Below, piece by piece: positions 23,492 through 35,840 of a DNA stretch of 64,000 bases (positions are counted from its first letter, which is position 1; the number at the start of each line of letters is the position of its first letter). Source of the DNA: Mermis nigrescens (Eukaryota > Nematoda > Enoplea > Mermithida > Mermithidae); assembly GCA_036768485.1 (NCBI GenBank), contig JAVLUZ010000512.1:186001-250000 (forward strand), in the 5' to 3' direction. The notes below the pieces were generated by a model. That model had not been told where the DNA came from and did not search any database. It worked only from the letters and a program-made list of their open reading frames with translations. Made by a program: the position numbers and the translations under genes.

Positions 23492-26400
23492 ATGAGTGTA
23501 AATGCAACACAAAGATTACCTGTGAAGCGACAAACTTTGGATGAAGCTTACGCACCACCGGCTAACTTTTTGGAGATTGAGGTTACTAATCACATAACAC
23601 ATGGCGTTGGAAAAGCTCGGTATACTGACTACGAAGTTAGGATGAAGGTAAAATATCCAGTTTATTCATTTTACTATCTTCGCTCATCTTTAATCCGATT
23701 AATAGTGACAGGATAACAACTAACCACCTTATAGCATATGGAGATACATGATTTGTACTGTTGGGTCAGCCCCTCCCCTCTTACACAAATTCTGAATACC
23801 GACCTCGCTCGACTCCTTATGCTGTCAGCAGAGTAAAATCGGCGCAAAAATTCGTTATTTTGACCTTAAATAACCTTTTTCATGAAACGTTTACATATAT
23901 AGACTCTAAAATACTGGCAATCATGAATCCTCGGCTTGAAGTTCCAAGAGCTACTTGTGAGGGGGCGAGTTGCGAGGTCGAGTTGTGGAGGTTAAGTTGT
24001 GTGGGGGTGAGTTGTGTGAGGGAGCCGAGTTGTGTGGGGGCGAGTTGTGGAGGGGCGACTTGTGTGGGGGTGAGTTGTGTAGGGGCGAGCTGTATGCACA
24101 CATGCACAGCATATAAATCCTGTGGGATAGGAGGGGGGATTGAATTTTAAAGTGCCTTTTTTGGTTCAAAAAATGGTGGGTACGCGTCAAAAATAACGTT
24201 TTTCATGATTTCTGACGACGCTATATCTTTGTGAAGCATAAAAGCATAAGAAATTTTGAAAAAATCAACTGAGTCTAACAGATTTAACAAAATATTGTTA
24301 AAACATGAGTATATGGTGCGAAGCGCCGAAAATTTGATATTTTTGAGCGAATGTATAGTTGAAAACGCTTAAAAAAGCTCCTTTAAAAAATCGCGAATTC
24401 TGGGGGGTGAAATAATCTTCGGGGGGGGGGGAGAAATTTTTTGGGAGGGGAGAGGGCAAAACCCCTAACAAACCCCCAAGATCATGTATGGTTGGGTGGG
24501 GCGAATTTTTGGGGGAGAGTTGTTTAGGAGGCGATTTGTGTATTTGGGGGCGAGTTGTAGTTGGGGACGAGTTATGGGGGTGGCGAAATGTTGGGGCGAG
24601 TTATTTGTATACCGAAAAGGTTCTGCTTATTTGCTCAAAAGTGTGCTAACGCTTTGAGAATTTTTAATTTTTTCCTATGCGGAGCGGACCCTTGTGAAAA
24701 AATTTGTGTTTTCAAAATAGGAGGAGGACTACGGGCTTGTTTAGTCGATTAGTTTTCAAATTAAATTATTTTAAGGACGGTATAAAAATAAATTACGATC
24801 GTCGTACCGTTTGCGGTTGTTTCTGCAAGAAAGGAGAGAGCAACAAAAATTGTTGAGCCACCGTCTCTGTCAATATATAAGATAGCTGACTCATAGTTAT
24901 TTTATTGCATAGAATTTTCACATGCTAATAACGTATGAATTAAATGAAAATTTTTTTGATCCTGCTATATTTAAGACCAATTTGCCGGTGTTCAAACTGA
25001 AAGAATCGAGCGTCCGCAGGCGGTATAGTGATTTCGAATGGTTAAGAAATGAACTTGAGAGGGATAGCAAGGTACACAAATAGCACGATTTTTAGCACAT
25101 AATACGCATGCTGCTTTGAAAATGCGCATATATTATAATTGCATGTAGGCGAAGAACAATTTTAATTTTTTCACTTCAGCTTATATAGAAGGATGAATCC
25201 TTCGTATCAGAAACAAGGCAAACTTGACAGATTGAGAATTGGCTTTGATGTTTTTTAAATGCTATTCTTTGTACGTCGTCAGCGAGTCATTTCTTAACAT
25301 TTCAGTCCGTTTACAAGCACTTCAACACGCCTAAATAAGTTTGAAGTAGATGCTTACGTAATCACTAAAATCATTGTAAGCATTCAAGCGCCAAAATAAT
25401 ATTCGCGCACTTACATGATCTGGGGGGTTTGGGGGTTTTCAACCTAAGAAAATTTTTTACTTCCCCCTGAGAAATTTTTTGACGACACCCTGAATTTGCG
25501 ATTTTCCAAAAGGTTCCGATTTATTCGTTGAAAAGTTGCTGTGTTAAGCGTTTTTAGCCATCTGTTTGCTTAGAAGTGTCAAATTTTCGGCGCTTCGCAC
25601 CATCTACCCATTTTTTAATTATATTTTGTTCAATTTATTCGAATCTTCTAAATGTTTTTATGCTCTAGAACGATAGAGCATCGCCAAAAACGCTAAAATC
25701 GATGTTTTTCACGCGTACCAACCATCTTTGAGCACAAAAAGGCACTTCAATCCCCCAGAATCCCCATGCTTTGCATGTCTGCTCGCGCATGTAACCTAAA
25801 GCTCTGGAATAACAAAGCTCTTAAAAAATCCAATAATTCCTTGTTTCAGTCGACCAATATTTGTTGACGCTTTAGATTGTCGTCCCGTCTTTGCCCGGTA
25901 AAGCGCTAAAACGACAGATGCCGTTCAGAAGTGACGATGGCATTTTTGAAGACGAATTCATTGAAAATCGCCGAAAGGGTTTGGAACAGTTTATAAACAA
26001 GTGATTGATTATTGTTTTGTGTTTATGAGTATCACAATAATTCCAACGTCATTTTGATACGTTGGACTGAAGGTCTTATCTTAAATTGAGGTGCTGTTAA
26101 AGATTTTGAGCTTAAATAATATTATTTAATATTTATTTAGTATTTACAGGCGCTTTTGGCGTATGTACATATATAATTTTTTACATTATATGAAAATCAG
26201 CAATATTTTCTTAATTAAACAAAAGTCGCTAAACTAAGTTGTAAATACCTCGAATTATAGTTACCTCGCCCCCTTCTTACCACAGGTTGGTACTAATTTA
26301 ATTTTTAACAATTTGGATTTCAGTAGCTACTCCATCCTTAGACTCTGTTAAGGTTTGCTAGCTTAGTGTTTGAAACCATAAATGCACAGCATGACCGTTC

Positions 26401-29400
26401 GGAGGGGGGGGGTCGAAAATTAGGCTTTTTGAGCCAAAATGTGATCAAAAACTTTTATAGGTGCTAAAATAGCACTAAAACTAATAGGGATGGACCGGAT
26501 CCAAAATTTTGAAAATTTCAGGCCCGGGTCCGGATCTTAGTCTTTCAAAATTTCGGGTCCGGATCCGGATCTCAACAAATTAAAATTTCGGGTCCGGATC
26601 CGGATCCGGATCTTTGACCTAAGACCCGACCGGGTCCGGATCCGGGTCCAAAGGTACCCTGAACTGTGTAATAATTATTTATATCTGCTGTTATATTACA
26701 TTATTAAATTCATTGTTTTCAGATAAGATGAGGCTGGTAACATTAGTGTTTTTTTGTACAAGGTCCGTTTGTACATGTGAAAAGATGGTCCCCGAAAGTC
26801 TTTGTACATTTTGTACATGCAAATTTTTGTGTACTATATAGTACAGTAGCTGTTTTAGTGTGGTATAATAGGGTTTTCTATCTTTGGTAGTGTATTTTAG
26901 CTAATTTCTGGGTTTCTGACGCCAAAAATTACTAAAAATTGTCTCAAAACGGCACCGAAGCGCCGAAAAATTTGATATTTTTCCATTCTAAATGCAAATT
27001 CTGCCATTTTAAAGATATATAGGTAGGACAAACAAATACTCATTTCGGCGCAAAGCGCCGAAATTTTTGGGAATTTCGCACCTTTCTACGGTTTTGTCTT
27101 CCCAAAAATCTTTGTACATTTTGTACACACAAATTTTTGGGTACTATAATATGATACAGTAGCGATTTTGGTGTGGCAAAAACAGAGTTGTTCGACTTTC
27201 GGTAATGTATTTTAGCTAATTTCTGGGTGTCTAAGCACAGGTGGGCAATGCCGCGCCACCGGGTGGCGCCAGAAGGCACTTCGGTACCTTCAGAACCCCA
27301 GCTACGTGGTGCCAGAAAAAACAGTTTTTGATTGGGGGGAGGGTAGAATTTTTTGATCCAAAAATAAAAAAGTGAGAAAATGATACAATCAACTAGCCAA
27401 CTAAACACCGACCGGCCAAACAACCAACCAACTAGCCAACTAACCAACCAACTAACCGGCCAACTAATCAGCCAACTAGCCAACCAACCAACCAACCAAC
27501 CAACTAGCCAACCAACCAATAAACTAGCCAACCGCTCAACCAACCAACTGGCCAACCAACTAAACAACCTCAACAAAAGGGACACCGGTACCTTCAGAAC
27601 CAAAATTCATTGCCCAGGTATGTCTCTTAGGGCAGAAATCCCTAAGAATTGTCTTGAAACGGCGCGAAGCGCCGAAAAATTTGACATTTTTCCTTTTGAA
27701 ATGCTATTCCTGTCATAACAAAGATATATAGAACACACAATTACTCAATTTTTGCGAATTTCAGACCTTTTTTGCGATTTTTGTCTTCCCAAAAATCTTT
27801 GTACATGTACAAAGACGGTCCCGAAAAGTCTTTGTACATCGGTAAAAATCTTTGCCGAGTACAAAAAACAACAACACTGGGTAAAATGATCAGAAATCAT
27901 AAATAAATAATGAATAATACTGTTCAAAATAAGGCTAAGCTAGCTTTGATCCTATGGGCTCATGATAAATGGATTTGCATGATGTACATAGCTCATTAAA
28001 ACGTTTTTCAATGTTCATGAGGTGAAACTATGATGACTTAACTTTGTTTTTTTCCAGGCAATTAAATAAATTAAAGGCTACATCTGCATATTGTCCCTAG
28101 TTTAGTGTCGCTCTACTAATTCAATTCTTATCATGAAAGTTTGTTCCAATTTTTCAATACTTCTAGTATAAGCTATTTCGAATCTCATCATGTCAAAACT
28201 CAGCCTTCGAGCGTCCTTCTGCCATCATGATTAATACTCTATTTGGATAGATGCAAATAGAAATATACAAAATATTTTCGCTCCAAAATCCGCACTTTTA
28301 TGTTGATTCTCGAAAAAGAAAATACGTGACGCATAATATCGCTTGAATAAAAGAAAATACAAAAAGATATTAAATTTAAATGGTAATTGCGACAGCCTGA
28401 GTCCGCCGGCTCAACGCCATCCACGGAATGTTATAATGTTTAAGCACTACAGTTGTATGCCATAATCACATAGCTACGTCTAAGTTGAATAAAATTCAGG
28501 ATAAAACATTCATCGGTCCGATTTGTTAAACCTCACTCACTTACTCACTGCTATATAAACCCTCGCGCAAGCTTATTTCAATTTTTCCAACCAACAATTC
28601 TTGGGATTAAATACTTATTTCTCAGTTTACTCAGAAAACAGTTTGACTCGGTTCCTAAAAATTCATAATTTTCGGGTCCGGGTCCGCATCTTTACTTTTG
28701 AAAATTTCGGGTCCGGGTCCGGATCTTTACTTTCGAAAATTTCGGGTCCGGATCCGGGTCCGGATCCAGAAAAATCGTCGGATAGTGCTGGATCCGGGTC
28801 CGGATACTTGGACCCGGTCCATCCCTAAAAACTACATTGTCACACAGCTTCTGGTCAATTTAAAACACTTTTGAAGAAAATTTTCAATTTTAATCTGTTT
28901 TTGGCCTTAATTTTGCTCATTTTTCCCACAAAATTTTCCATTTTTCCATTCTGGGGGGGGGGCGGGGGTCACGACCAGACACGCACTTGGGGGTTCGGGG
29001 GTCCTGACCTGACCCCCAGAATAGAAAAAAGAAAAATTTTATGGGGAAATGAGGCAAAATTGAGGCCGAAAACGGATGAAAAATGGAAATTTTCTTCAAA
29101 ATTGCTTCAAATTGACCGGAAACTGTAATAACGTAGTTTTAACGCTATTTAGGCGCTTATACCTGTTTTTAAGGTCATTTTGGCCCAATAAAGCTCAATA
29201 TTGGACCCCCGAGACCAGCTGACCACCTTAGGTCGGCGATACTGTGTACCTATGGTCAGGTACCCCCAGACCCCCACGTGCATGTCTGTTTATAATATTT
29301 GACGTTGGTCAGTAATTCCTTACAAACTTTAAGAATTGTTAAGGGTTAATTTCGTGGCGGAAATTGTAGCTGCAAGGAAAACTATATATTTATCATGTAA

Positions 29401-32254
29401 GTTATAAAATCCCTAGACGGGTTCTTTCGAGGTAAATATTGGTGTGAATAGTCGATTTTTTTCGCATTTTTCGCAAACGTGCTAAAAATACAAAACGAAG
29501 GATCTGATATTAAAAAAATGAAAGTCGAACTATTTTTGCTGGAAAGGGCTTTAAGCTGCAAATTTACTCTGCATATAGTCTTTAAATTTATGCTGTGAAT
29601 TGAATTTCGCTCTTTCTTCGTTCTCGTTTAGGCTTAGACTGTTGAGCTGAATTAAGATTCTTGGCTGCTTTCAGGGGCGTAAGCAGCGAGGGCCGGGGGC
29701 GGCCCCTGAAATGAAATAATATTTTTATTTTTCACAAGGGTCCTCCAAAGGAAAAAATTAAAAATTCTTGAAGTTTACTAAAATGACAGCCAAAAATGCG
29801 TTTCTAGCACACTTTTGAGCTACTAAACTCAAAATTTTTCAGCGCTTCGCGCCAGATTTCTTGTTTTCTATCTTATTTCTTACCTCAGAAGCCCAGATTT
29901 GACTTAAAAATAGCGAATATGTCAAAAATTGTCATTATTTTCTTCATTAGTTTGCTTTGCAAAACCTCGAAATTAAGTGCGAAGACAAGTATTTCGGAAT
30001 GTTTTGGAGTTCAGCTTTAACTTTATATTGAGAATTCAGTCATACAGATAGCTTAATGATAGATTTTTGATATCCAAGTTTGAAATCAAGCGAGAAAATT
30101 TTTCAATTTTTTTTCAAATTTTTTCCCACTATGGCATAGATTTCTTCGAGAAACGCTAAAAAATGCCATTATTTTTGCGTATCGCCTGATGGTTCTCGAG
30201 ATAAAGGACTTCAAAAATTTCGGGTCCCCCTGCCCCCGCTGCTTTGATCAATTCAGTATTGCTATTGTCATTCACGTGTCAGAATCGAGTGGGAAAGATT
30301 ATGTTTGTCGAAGAAATTTAAGATCTATACATAAATTATGTCTGCGTAGTGGCACTACTACAAAATTATTAATTATTAAGAGCACGCATTTCATACAATT
30401 CAATCCTTAATTTCAAAAAATAATGAATAGTTTATTGTCAGCTTTGTTTTCCAGACTTTGTGTTTATTTTTCTGTGTGATGGACAAAAAAACCAGAAAAT
30501 CTGATATGGCCTGTGTAAGGTGTCATATTCGACAATAATGTACATTGGTAACTCCTAAGCATAAATGAGCAAGGTAGAGGTGGCCAGCGGGGGTAAAACC
30601 CAGTAATGATCTATATAATCGGAATAGAATGATAGAATGGATACTAAATAATAGGAATGGTCCTATAACTAATCGAGTGATATGGGCAAAGATGGTACCT
30701 AAAAAGTTTTGTTTATTTTGTATATATGTGTAGTAAACTGGGTTTTTTGACCTTAAGTAGTGAAGTTTAATCAATTTCTGGGTTTCTAGCGATTAAAAAC
30801 AGGAGTGGATTCAAGGGGGCGGGGGAGGGGTGGAACGGCCGCCCCTCATTGGCTCAAAATAGTGGGCGATTGGTTTTGGAATTGGTTTTTGTAGCAGTAA
30901 ACATTTTCATGACTCCTAAAGCGAAATTGGAGCAGAAACAACGATTACAGCATAGCTTCCTTCCATTTATATACATAAATTTTAGGATTTTTCACGCTTC
31001 GCGTTAAATGCTACAAATACAGAACTTAAATCATTTTTTCGTGCAAGATCGTCAAAAATTTCAAAAATTTTTTTAGAAATCGTTTCGCGAAAAGGGATTT
31101 TAAATAAAAGTTGACAAGGTATGTATAAATCGAAAAGACACAATTTAGTCCGTGAAGAGCAAATTTTTGGAAATATTTTTGACTGTTTTGGAAAAAGCTT
31201 GGTCACCGCCCCCGGTTAAGAAAATCCTAGATCCGCCACTGATGAAAAATACAAAAATTTATCAATACGGCGCCAAGCGCCGAAAAATTTAAATATCTTT
31301 ATCGTTTTCAGATAGAATTTGCGGCCTTTTTTCGTACTTAAACCCAAAAGTTGTCTCGCAGCACCCTTGTTTCCTTAAAATCGCCTGATAGTGCTTGATT
31401 TTTCAAAACCTTAGGTAGGATTAATACCCCCTTCTCACCCCTCCTCCCATTCTCATGTTTGCTCCTAAGTCCGAATACGTACGTATCATGAAGCACCCAT
31501 GCATAGCGTTCACATTAGTTTAAATTATAAGAACAAGCGTTCATCAGTCTCAGCTTCAGACCACGGTTTTTTTTGAATTTCGGTCAAAGATTTTTCACGA
31601 TGTACAAAGATTTTTTGGGACCGCCTTTGTATACATGTACATAGATTTTTGGGAGGGCAAAAACTGTAAAAAGGTATAAAATTCCCAAGAATTTTCTACG
31701 CTTAGCGCCAAAATGAGTAATTGTGAGTTCTATATATCTTTATAATGGCAGAAATTGCATTTAGAAAGGAAAAATGTCAAATTTTTAGGGCTTCGCGCCG
31801 TTTTGAAACACTTTTTTGTATTGTTTTCGTCAGAAACCCAGAAATTAAGTAAAATACACTACCAAAGGTCGAAAAACCCTGTTTTACCGCACTAAAAGCT
31901 CTACTTTGCTATATTTTAGTACCCAAAAATTTGCATGTACAAAATGTACAAAGACTTTTGGGGACCATGTTTGTGAATTACAAAGGGACCTTGTACAAAA
32001 AAACACTGCTTTAGACTGATAATCTTTTCTGCTGAAATTTTAAATTAGAGTTTTCTCTACGAGCGTAAATTTCGTGTAATCGCTTTTGTACGTTGTTTAA
32101 TCCGATTGACTTATTATTGTTCGATTTGCATAATTTGAATTTCTTAAGGGTTGCTGGTCATCCGCTGGCTCAGAACGAAAAATGCTTGCATATGTTCCTG
32201 CAAGACGCTATCATAGATAAGAATTACGTTCCTGGCAAAATACGACCTGTTTAA
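23492..32254 (+). CDS. SNX3: Sorting nexin 3, complete (four exons)
   Basis: SNX3 is a single-PX-domain protein that binds phosphatidylinositol 3-phosphate on early endosomes and acts as a retromer cargo adaptor (for example for Wntless). Exons are 23492-23647, 24976-25071, 25876-26000 and 32149-32254, with phases 0, 0 and 2 that join without conflict. The product is about 160 residues, against 162 in human. Visible are the conserved start of the fold (NFLEIEV, about 26-32), the RRRYSDFEW lipid-binding basic motif (66-74), [10 protein letters not shown] (86-95), and an intact C-terminus ending GKIRPV. Acceptors are TTTAAG, TTTAG and CTTAAG; all donors are GT. Intron 3 is 6.1 kb and full of nested transposons, while the exons are clean. 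The 5' UTR is not resolved. Identification is very secure. Confidence 0.96.
23945..24610. repeat. GGGGGCGAGTTGTG minisatellite split by an H-family copy
   Basis: Degenerate G-rich units (GGGGGCGAGTTGTG or GGGGGTGAGTTGTG) fill 23956-24090 and resume at 24495-24610. Between them lies an inverted H element, about 24096-24489, recognised by ATGCACAGCATATAA at its left and CCCAAGATCATGTATGG at its right. All of it is inside SNX3 intron 1. Confidence 0.7.
25410..25781. mobile_element. H-family hAT-like MITE in SNX3 intron 2
   Basis: It starts CTTACATGATCTGG and ends GCATGTCTG, flanked by TTCGCGCA (25402-25409) and CTCGCGCA (25782-25789), 7 of 8 identical. It contains CGGCGCTTCGCACC and AGAACGATAGAGCATCG. 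It ends 94 bp upstream of SNX3 exon 3. Confidence 0.78.
26744..27879. mobile_element. hAT-like element I (copy 1), nested in E and interrupted by K
   Basis: The left end is TAGTGTTTTTTTGTACAAGG; the right end, read inward, starts CAGTGTTGTTGTTTTTTGTA. Flanks are GGTAACAT and GGTAAAAT (7 of 8). Inner landmarks are AAAGTCTTTGTACATTTTGT and the hairpins at 26949, 27045 and 27661. Without K it is about 750 bp, longer than the 430-440 bp of clean copies because the region around 26820-27230 is partly duplicated. Confidence 0.78.
27237..27620. mobile_element. Short element K with CAACCAACTAGC minisatellite
   Basis: CAGGTGGGCAATG at the left and CATTGCCCAGG at the right are inverted, and GGTACCTTCAGAACC occurs near both ends. 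The centre (27380-27575) is a CAACCAACCAACTAGC-type array. K interrupts the I sequence TTCTGGGTTTCTGAGGGCAG seen intact at 47513. The flanking duplication TGTCT is imperfect. Confidence 0.65.
29672..30237. mobile_element. B-family element with lost right terminus
   Basis: The left end is CAGGGGCGTAAGCAGCGAGG. The 8-bp repeat GCTGCTTT is exact on both sides (29664-29671 and 30238-30245), but the right end stops at CCCCCTGCCCC without the expected inverted CGCCCCTG. The hairpin array is reduced to one clear unit (29839). It lies in SNX3 intron 3. Confidence 0.75.
30246..30799. other. SNX3 intron sequence; nothing recognised
   Basis: No exon, RNA or repeat termini are seen. TTAATTATTAAGAGC and similar AT-rich words give no structure. 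Confidence 0.4.
30800..31241. mobile_element. P-family hAT-like element
   Basis: The left end CAGGAGTGGATTCAAGG and the right end (inward CAGTGGCGGATCTAGGATTT) are inverted. The right end is identical to the left terminus of the MITE at 5720. Flanks are ATTAAAAA and ATGAAAAA (7 of 8). A weak hairpin ACGCTTCGCGTT lies at 30993. Confidence 0.78.
31562..32008. mobile_element. I-family hAT-like element, copy 2
   Basis: It runs from CACGGTTTTTTTTGAATTTC to TTGTACAAAAAAACACTG, flanked by CTTCAGAC and CTTTAGAC (7 of 8). Family I landmarks TACATGTACATAGATTTTTG and AGGGCTTCGCGCCG are present. It ends 140 bp before SNX3 exon 4. Confidence 0.85.
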
Positions 32255-32281
32255 GTTACTCGATTATCGATTTCGTATGCT

Positions 32282-32287
32282 AATAAA
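32282..32287 (+). terminator. Candidate polyadenylation signal of SNX3
   Basis: AATAAA begins 28 bp after the SNX3 stop codon and is followed by an A-rich stretch. That makes a very short 3' UTR, but no other signal is closer. Confidence 0.5.
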
Positions 32288-33803
32288 TAAAAAATGATGC
32301 AATTTTACCGCCCTTACTCGACTTTCTCTCAATTAAGCATTCTGGTGTACCCTGCTTAACTAACGAAGTGATGAGAATTACATTAATTGTTTTTTCTTTC
32401 TATGAGTCTTCTTACACGCACAAAGATCTCAGGAATTGTCTTTGTACAAATATGGATAAGATATTCTTCAATTAATTAGTAAATTTATTCAGCGAAATAC
32501 ATACATAGCTACACATGTATGACCAGCCTACTTTTACTTTGTCCTAAATTAAAGATAACGAAATGAATCATAAATCACAATTGAAAATCAAAATCAAAAA
32601 ATCAACAAAAAATGCGTGAATCTCTAAAAAATAGATGAGACGAAAATGCAAAAGATTTTTTTAGATTATACAAAGATTATTTGTGAAGTGCTCAAAGTGT
32701 GCGCTGGGGCTAAAAACAGTTATAATGATATTTGGCATAAATAATCAATTTTTATGATCATTCTATTATTTTGTCATTAATCTATTTTTGTAAATTTAAA
32801 GAACGGCCTTAATTTCAAAATAATCGCACATTAAATTTCACTCTTTAATATACTATATATACACGTTTTAGAAGTTTTTATTAGTATGAAGTTCTTGTCA
32901 GCGTAATCATTAGTTTGTAAATGATAAAGCTCGTGTGTCCGCGAGTTCCTTGATGAAATTTAGTATGTTATTCAATTCATCGTGATGTACCGTGCTGACA
33001 CGTTTTATTTAATGTCGAATAATCTAAAATTTTACCCTTTTTCCGACTTAAACTACGCAGTGACTGTAACATTTTGATTGAAGTAGCTACACATTTGAGA
33101 TTATAGATGCACATCATTATCAGTCTGGGGTTATCTAGATAGTTTTTTGCGCTAAAAGGGCCATAAAGGTAAGTTATAATACGTTGGCGTAACCAAGTAC
33201 ATTATAGGTAGGCGCTAACGCGCTACCTATGATATGCTAAAATAAAGTGCATAGCTTTATTCACAGCTTATGGCCAATTTAAAACGCATTTTATACAAAA
33301 GTATTGATTTTCAACGAATATTTAACATTATGTCATGCTAACGGCCGAAATTTTTATTGGCATCACGCAACCTTCATCTAACTTGTGCTAAAAACCATGG
33401 TCTGGTTAGACCCCGAGAAACTAATAGACTCTCCTGAGGGATCAGACGGACTCCGAAATTATACCTTTCTTAATTATTTTTTGATTTTTGCATTTTTGGC
33501 TCTAGTGGGTCTTGAATCTGATGAAGAATGTCCAAGGATAATTTTTTGTCCATGCCGTCAATTTTTGGCTATTTTTTGACCAAGATTATTTCCGGACGGC
33601 TAGAATGTTGGTTTTGCCCGCTTTTGCTGATCCTGTGTAAATTCAATGACATTGTCGCCAAGCTTTGTTCAAATTTTTCTAACGTTAAGTTTCGTATTCA
33701 ATTGTTCCTTATATGCAGTCGCGTTAAATCATTTTATTACGCAAAATGCGTACGGTACGATTAATGCTGCATTGAAGAAGCTGATTGCGCTGTTTTCATT
33801 GTG
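32288..33803. other. Intergenic between SNX3 and the next locus; palindrome, no gene
   Basis: AT-rich. The only structure seen is the palindrome at 33202-33228 (ATAGGTAGGCGCTAACGCGC…), the partner of 8093. A Met-initiated frame at 33397 (MVWLDPEKLIDSPEG, good CCATGG context) has gene-like codons for about 25 residues but no supporting neighbour or family. Confidence 0.4.
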
Positions 33804-34945
33804 TAGTGCTGTCCTCTAAAAAGATCATTTTTTTGTGTTTTTCGCATGTATGTATTGTAGAACCACCCCAATCTAGAAAATAATATAATTAGAGCTGCTG
33901 TAGAACCACCCCAATCTAGAAAGTGTTATAATCAGAGCAATCTCCCGTCAAAGCCCCATCGTACACCACTTAGTTGATTTCAGAAATTTTCTTCGTCTTA
34001 GAGAAAAATCGACCAGTCAAAACTAAAAAGAACGAGCGAAATTCAATTGAGAGCGAAAAAAACCCATGTAATCTAAAAAAACCAGCCCGAAAAAGTTTGC
34101 TGCATACATAGTTTCCAGCGAAAACATGTTTACTGGACTTACATAATCATATTTAAGAAAAAATTCATTTTTTGCCGATATTTTCTTTTATTACATCGAA
34201 ATTATAAAAATCAATAATTTCGTCTGAGGTATATTAAAAGTTCTTTAATTTTTGTAAATGAAGTCTTTGAATGGCTCGCAGAAACAGCTCTAGATAAGAT
34301 TCTTATACATCCCTATAAGAAACAATGCTAACTGAAGCAGTTCAATAGAATCTAATTTTGTTGCCATGGCAACATATACTCGTACTAAGCTTTGGGTTTT
34401 TTTAGGTTACAGCGGTCTTTTTAAATCACAATCGAATTTTTTTGGGGATTTTCGGTTGGAGTTTCTGTACGTTCGAAAATAAGTATTGGGCATCACATAA
34501 GACTTCACGATAAACATTCCTGTCAAGTTTTATAAAAATCGGCGCTGGTTTTTTAGGTTACAACTGGTTTTTTATTACGTTTGACTTTCAAGGTACACTG
34601 TAGCCCTATGGTTAGAATATAACAGCTAAATTTTTTTGGAGAACAGCCTGCATTGGGGTCTAACGTTAAAACTTGGAAGATTCATACAAAAATGAAACGA
34701 ATAGAATTACAGACTCTAGAAAATGCATGAAAAATGCGCAAAAAAGAGTGATTTTTCGGAACTTTCTGGCAAATGCATATCTCAAATTTCTGAATGATCC
34801 GAAAAGAGATTGGGCCTCAGTTGTGATCTTCAAGGCATAAGTCTTTCAGCAGTATAATATGATCAGCCATCTCCTCTTGCTTACAGAGAAATGGGGTGGT
34901 TTTTTTCAACTCCTAAATCCACTGGTTTTTTAGAGGACAGCACTA
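33804..34945. mobile_element. R-family element, copy 2
   Basis: The ends TAGTGCTGTCCTCTAAAAAG and (inward) TAGTGCTGTCCTCTAAAAAA are inverted. The internal sequence follows copy 1 throughout, including TGTTGCCATGGCAACATATA. A duplicated piece near 33880-33930 (GTAGAACCACCCCAATCTAG twice) makes this copy longer. Confidence 0.8.
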
Positions 34946-35096
34946 TACGTATTTTATTTGTTTTGATGTTCTGGTGAAAATCCGTCATTTTTGCATAATT
35001 TCGTAATGAAGAAATGTATTTGTCTGTTTATGCATTCGTATGACAGCATTTGGAAAAGAATTTCTCTCACTCGAAAGAGAATTTCCCTCACTCAAG

Positions 35097-35312
35097 AGCA
35101 ACAGGAGGATGGGTATCCCTCACCTAAAGTTGGTCGTCCGTCCCCCACCCCTCTAGAGCCAGAAAATTTTTAACCCCCAAAAATGAAATTTTTAGGCCTG
35201 TTTTAGGCGTTTTTGACCGTTTTTGGCCATAAATTGGAGGTCATTAATCCTCCCCCACACCTAAAAATGGCCGGGGACCCCTCCAACCAAAGTGTCGAGC
35301 CGTTACGTGTAT
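35097..35312 (-). mobile_element. J-family fragment
   Basis: The TTTTTGGCCATAAATTGGAG and GGCCGGGGACCCCTCC blocks and the end GCCGTTACGTGTATG match J copies at 42298, 44087 and 58078. The other terminus is not clear. Confidence 0.6.
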
Positions 35313-35619
35313 GCTAAAGAGTAGAGATCGACCTTCCTCCCTCTTTCATCGTTTGGATTTCTGGAGCATTTTACATTTTACGTGATGCTTTTCATAAAAA
35401 ATGTTGCTGTCGTATATATACATGCTCGCACTTTATTTTTCATTTTGTCCTAACAGTATGCATCAAATATCATTTTCTTGTGCATTAATCGCTTTATTGA
35501 TGTATTTTTATTTAATACAATAAATCTTTGCTAGTCTTGGCTGATTTTGCATGCTAAATGTCTTTTGCTCCTTGTTTATTTTAATCGAAAAGACTAAAGC
35601 GACTATGCACCTAATCGGA

Positions 35620-35840
35620 CGTGCACAGCATGCGAATTTTGAGGAGTGTTGAAATTTAAAAGTGCCTTTTCCGGGCCCAAAAAATGGTGGATGCGCGTTG
35701 AAAACATTGTTTTTCAGTGTTTCTGACGATCTATCTTTTTGTAGCATACATTTAAAAACATTCGAAAAATCAATAAAGCGTTCAGAAAATTGCGAATTCT
35801 AGGGGGAAAACCTATCTGTGAGTGAAACTTTTTCCTCCAA
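35620..35840 (-). repeat. H-family fragment, inverted
   Basis: GTGCACAGCATGCGAATTTT followed by AAGTGCCTTTTCCGGGCCCA and GAAAACATTGTTTTTCAGTG is the right end of H read on the minus strand. The rest is missing. Confidence 0.6.

Larger units (their letters stand above)
26485..28827. mobile_element. hAT-like element E with GGATCCGG arrays, nested in G
   Basis: The ends TAGGGATGGACCGGATCC and (inward) TAGGGATGGACCGGGTCC are inverted, flanked by AAAACTAA and AAAACTAC (7 of 8). Inverted arrays of GGGTCCGGATCCGG-type repeats occupy about 26520-26650 and 28672-28815. The interior holds element I and otherwise no ORF. Confidence 0.82.
26377..29288. mobile_element. G-family element interrupted by element E
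   Basis: The left part begins CATAAATGCACAGCATGACC and the right part ends CACGTGCATGTCTG, as in the uninterrupted copy at 38979-39257. The interior reads continuously (GCTAAAATAGCACTAAAACTA, then ACTACATTGTCACACAGCTT) once E is removed. The outer target duplication is weak (TTTGAAAC against TTTATAAT). Confidence 0.7.

Noticed and set aside
27040..27603. 187-codon minus-strand frame with Trp-Leu-Val-Gly repeats, resembling membrane segments
   Set aside because: It is the CAACCAACTAGC minisatellite of element K plus transposon flank; no family match and no start or stop context.
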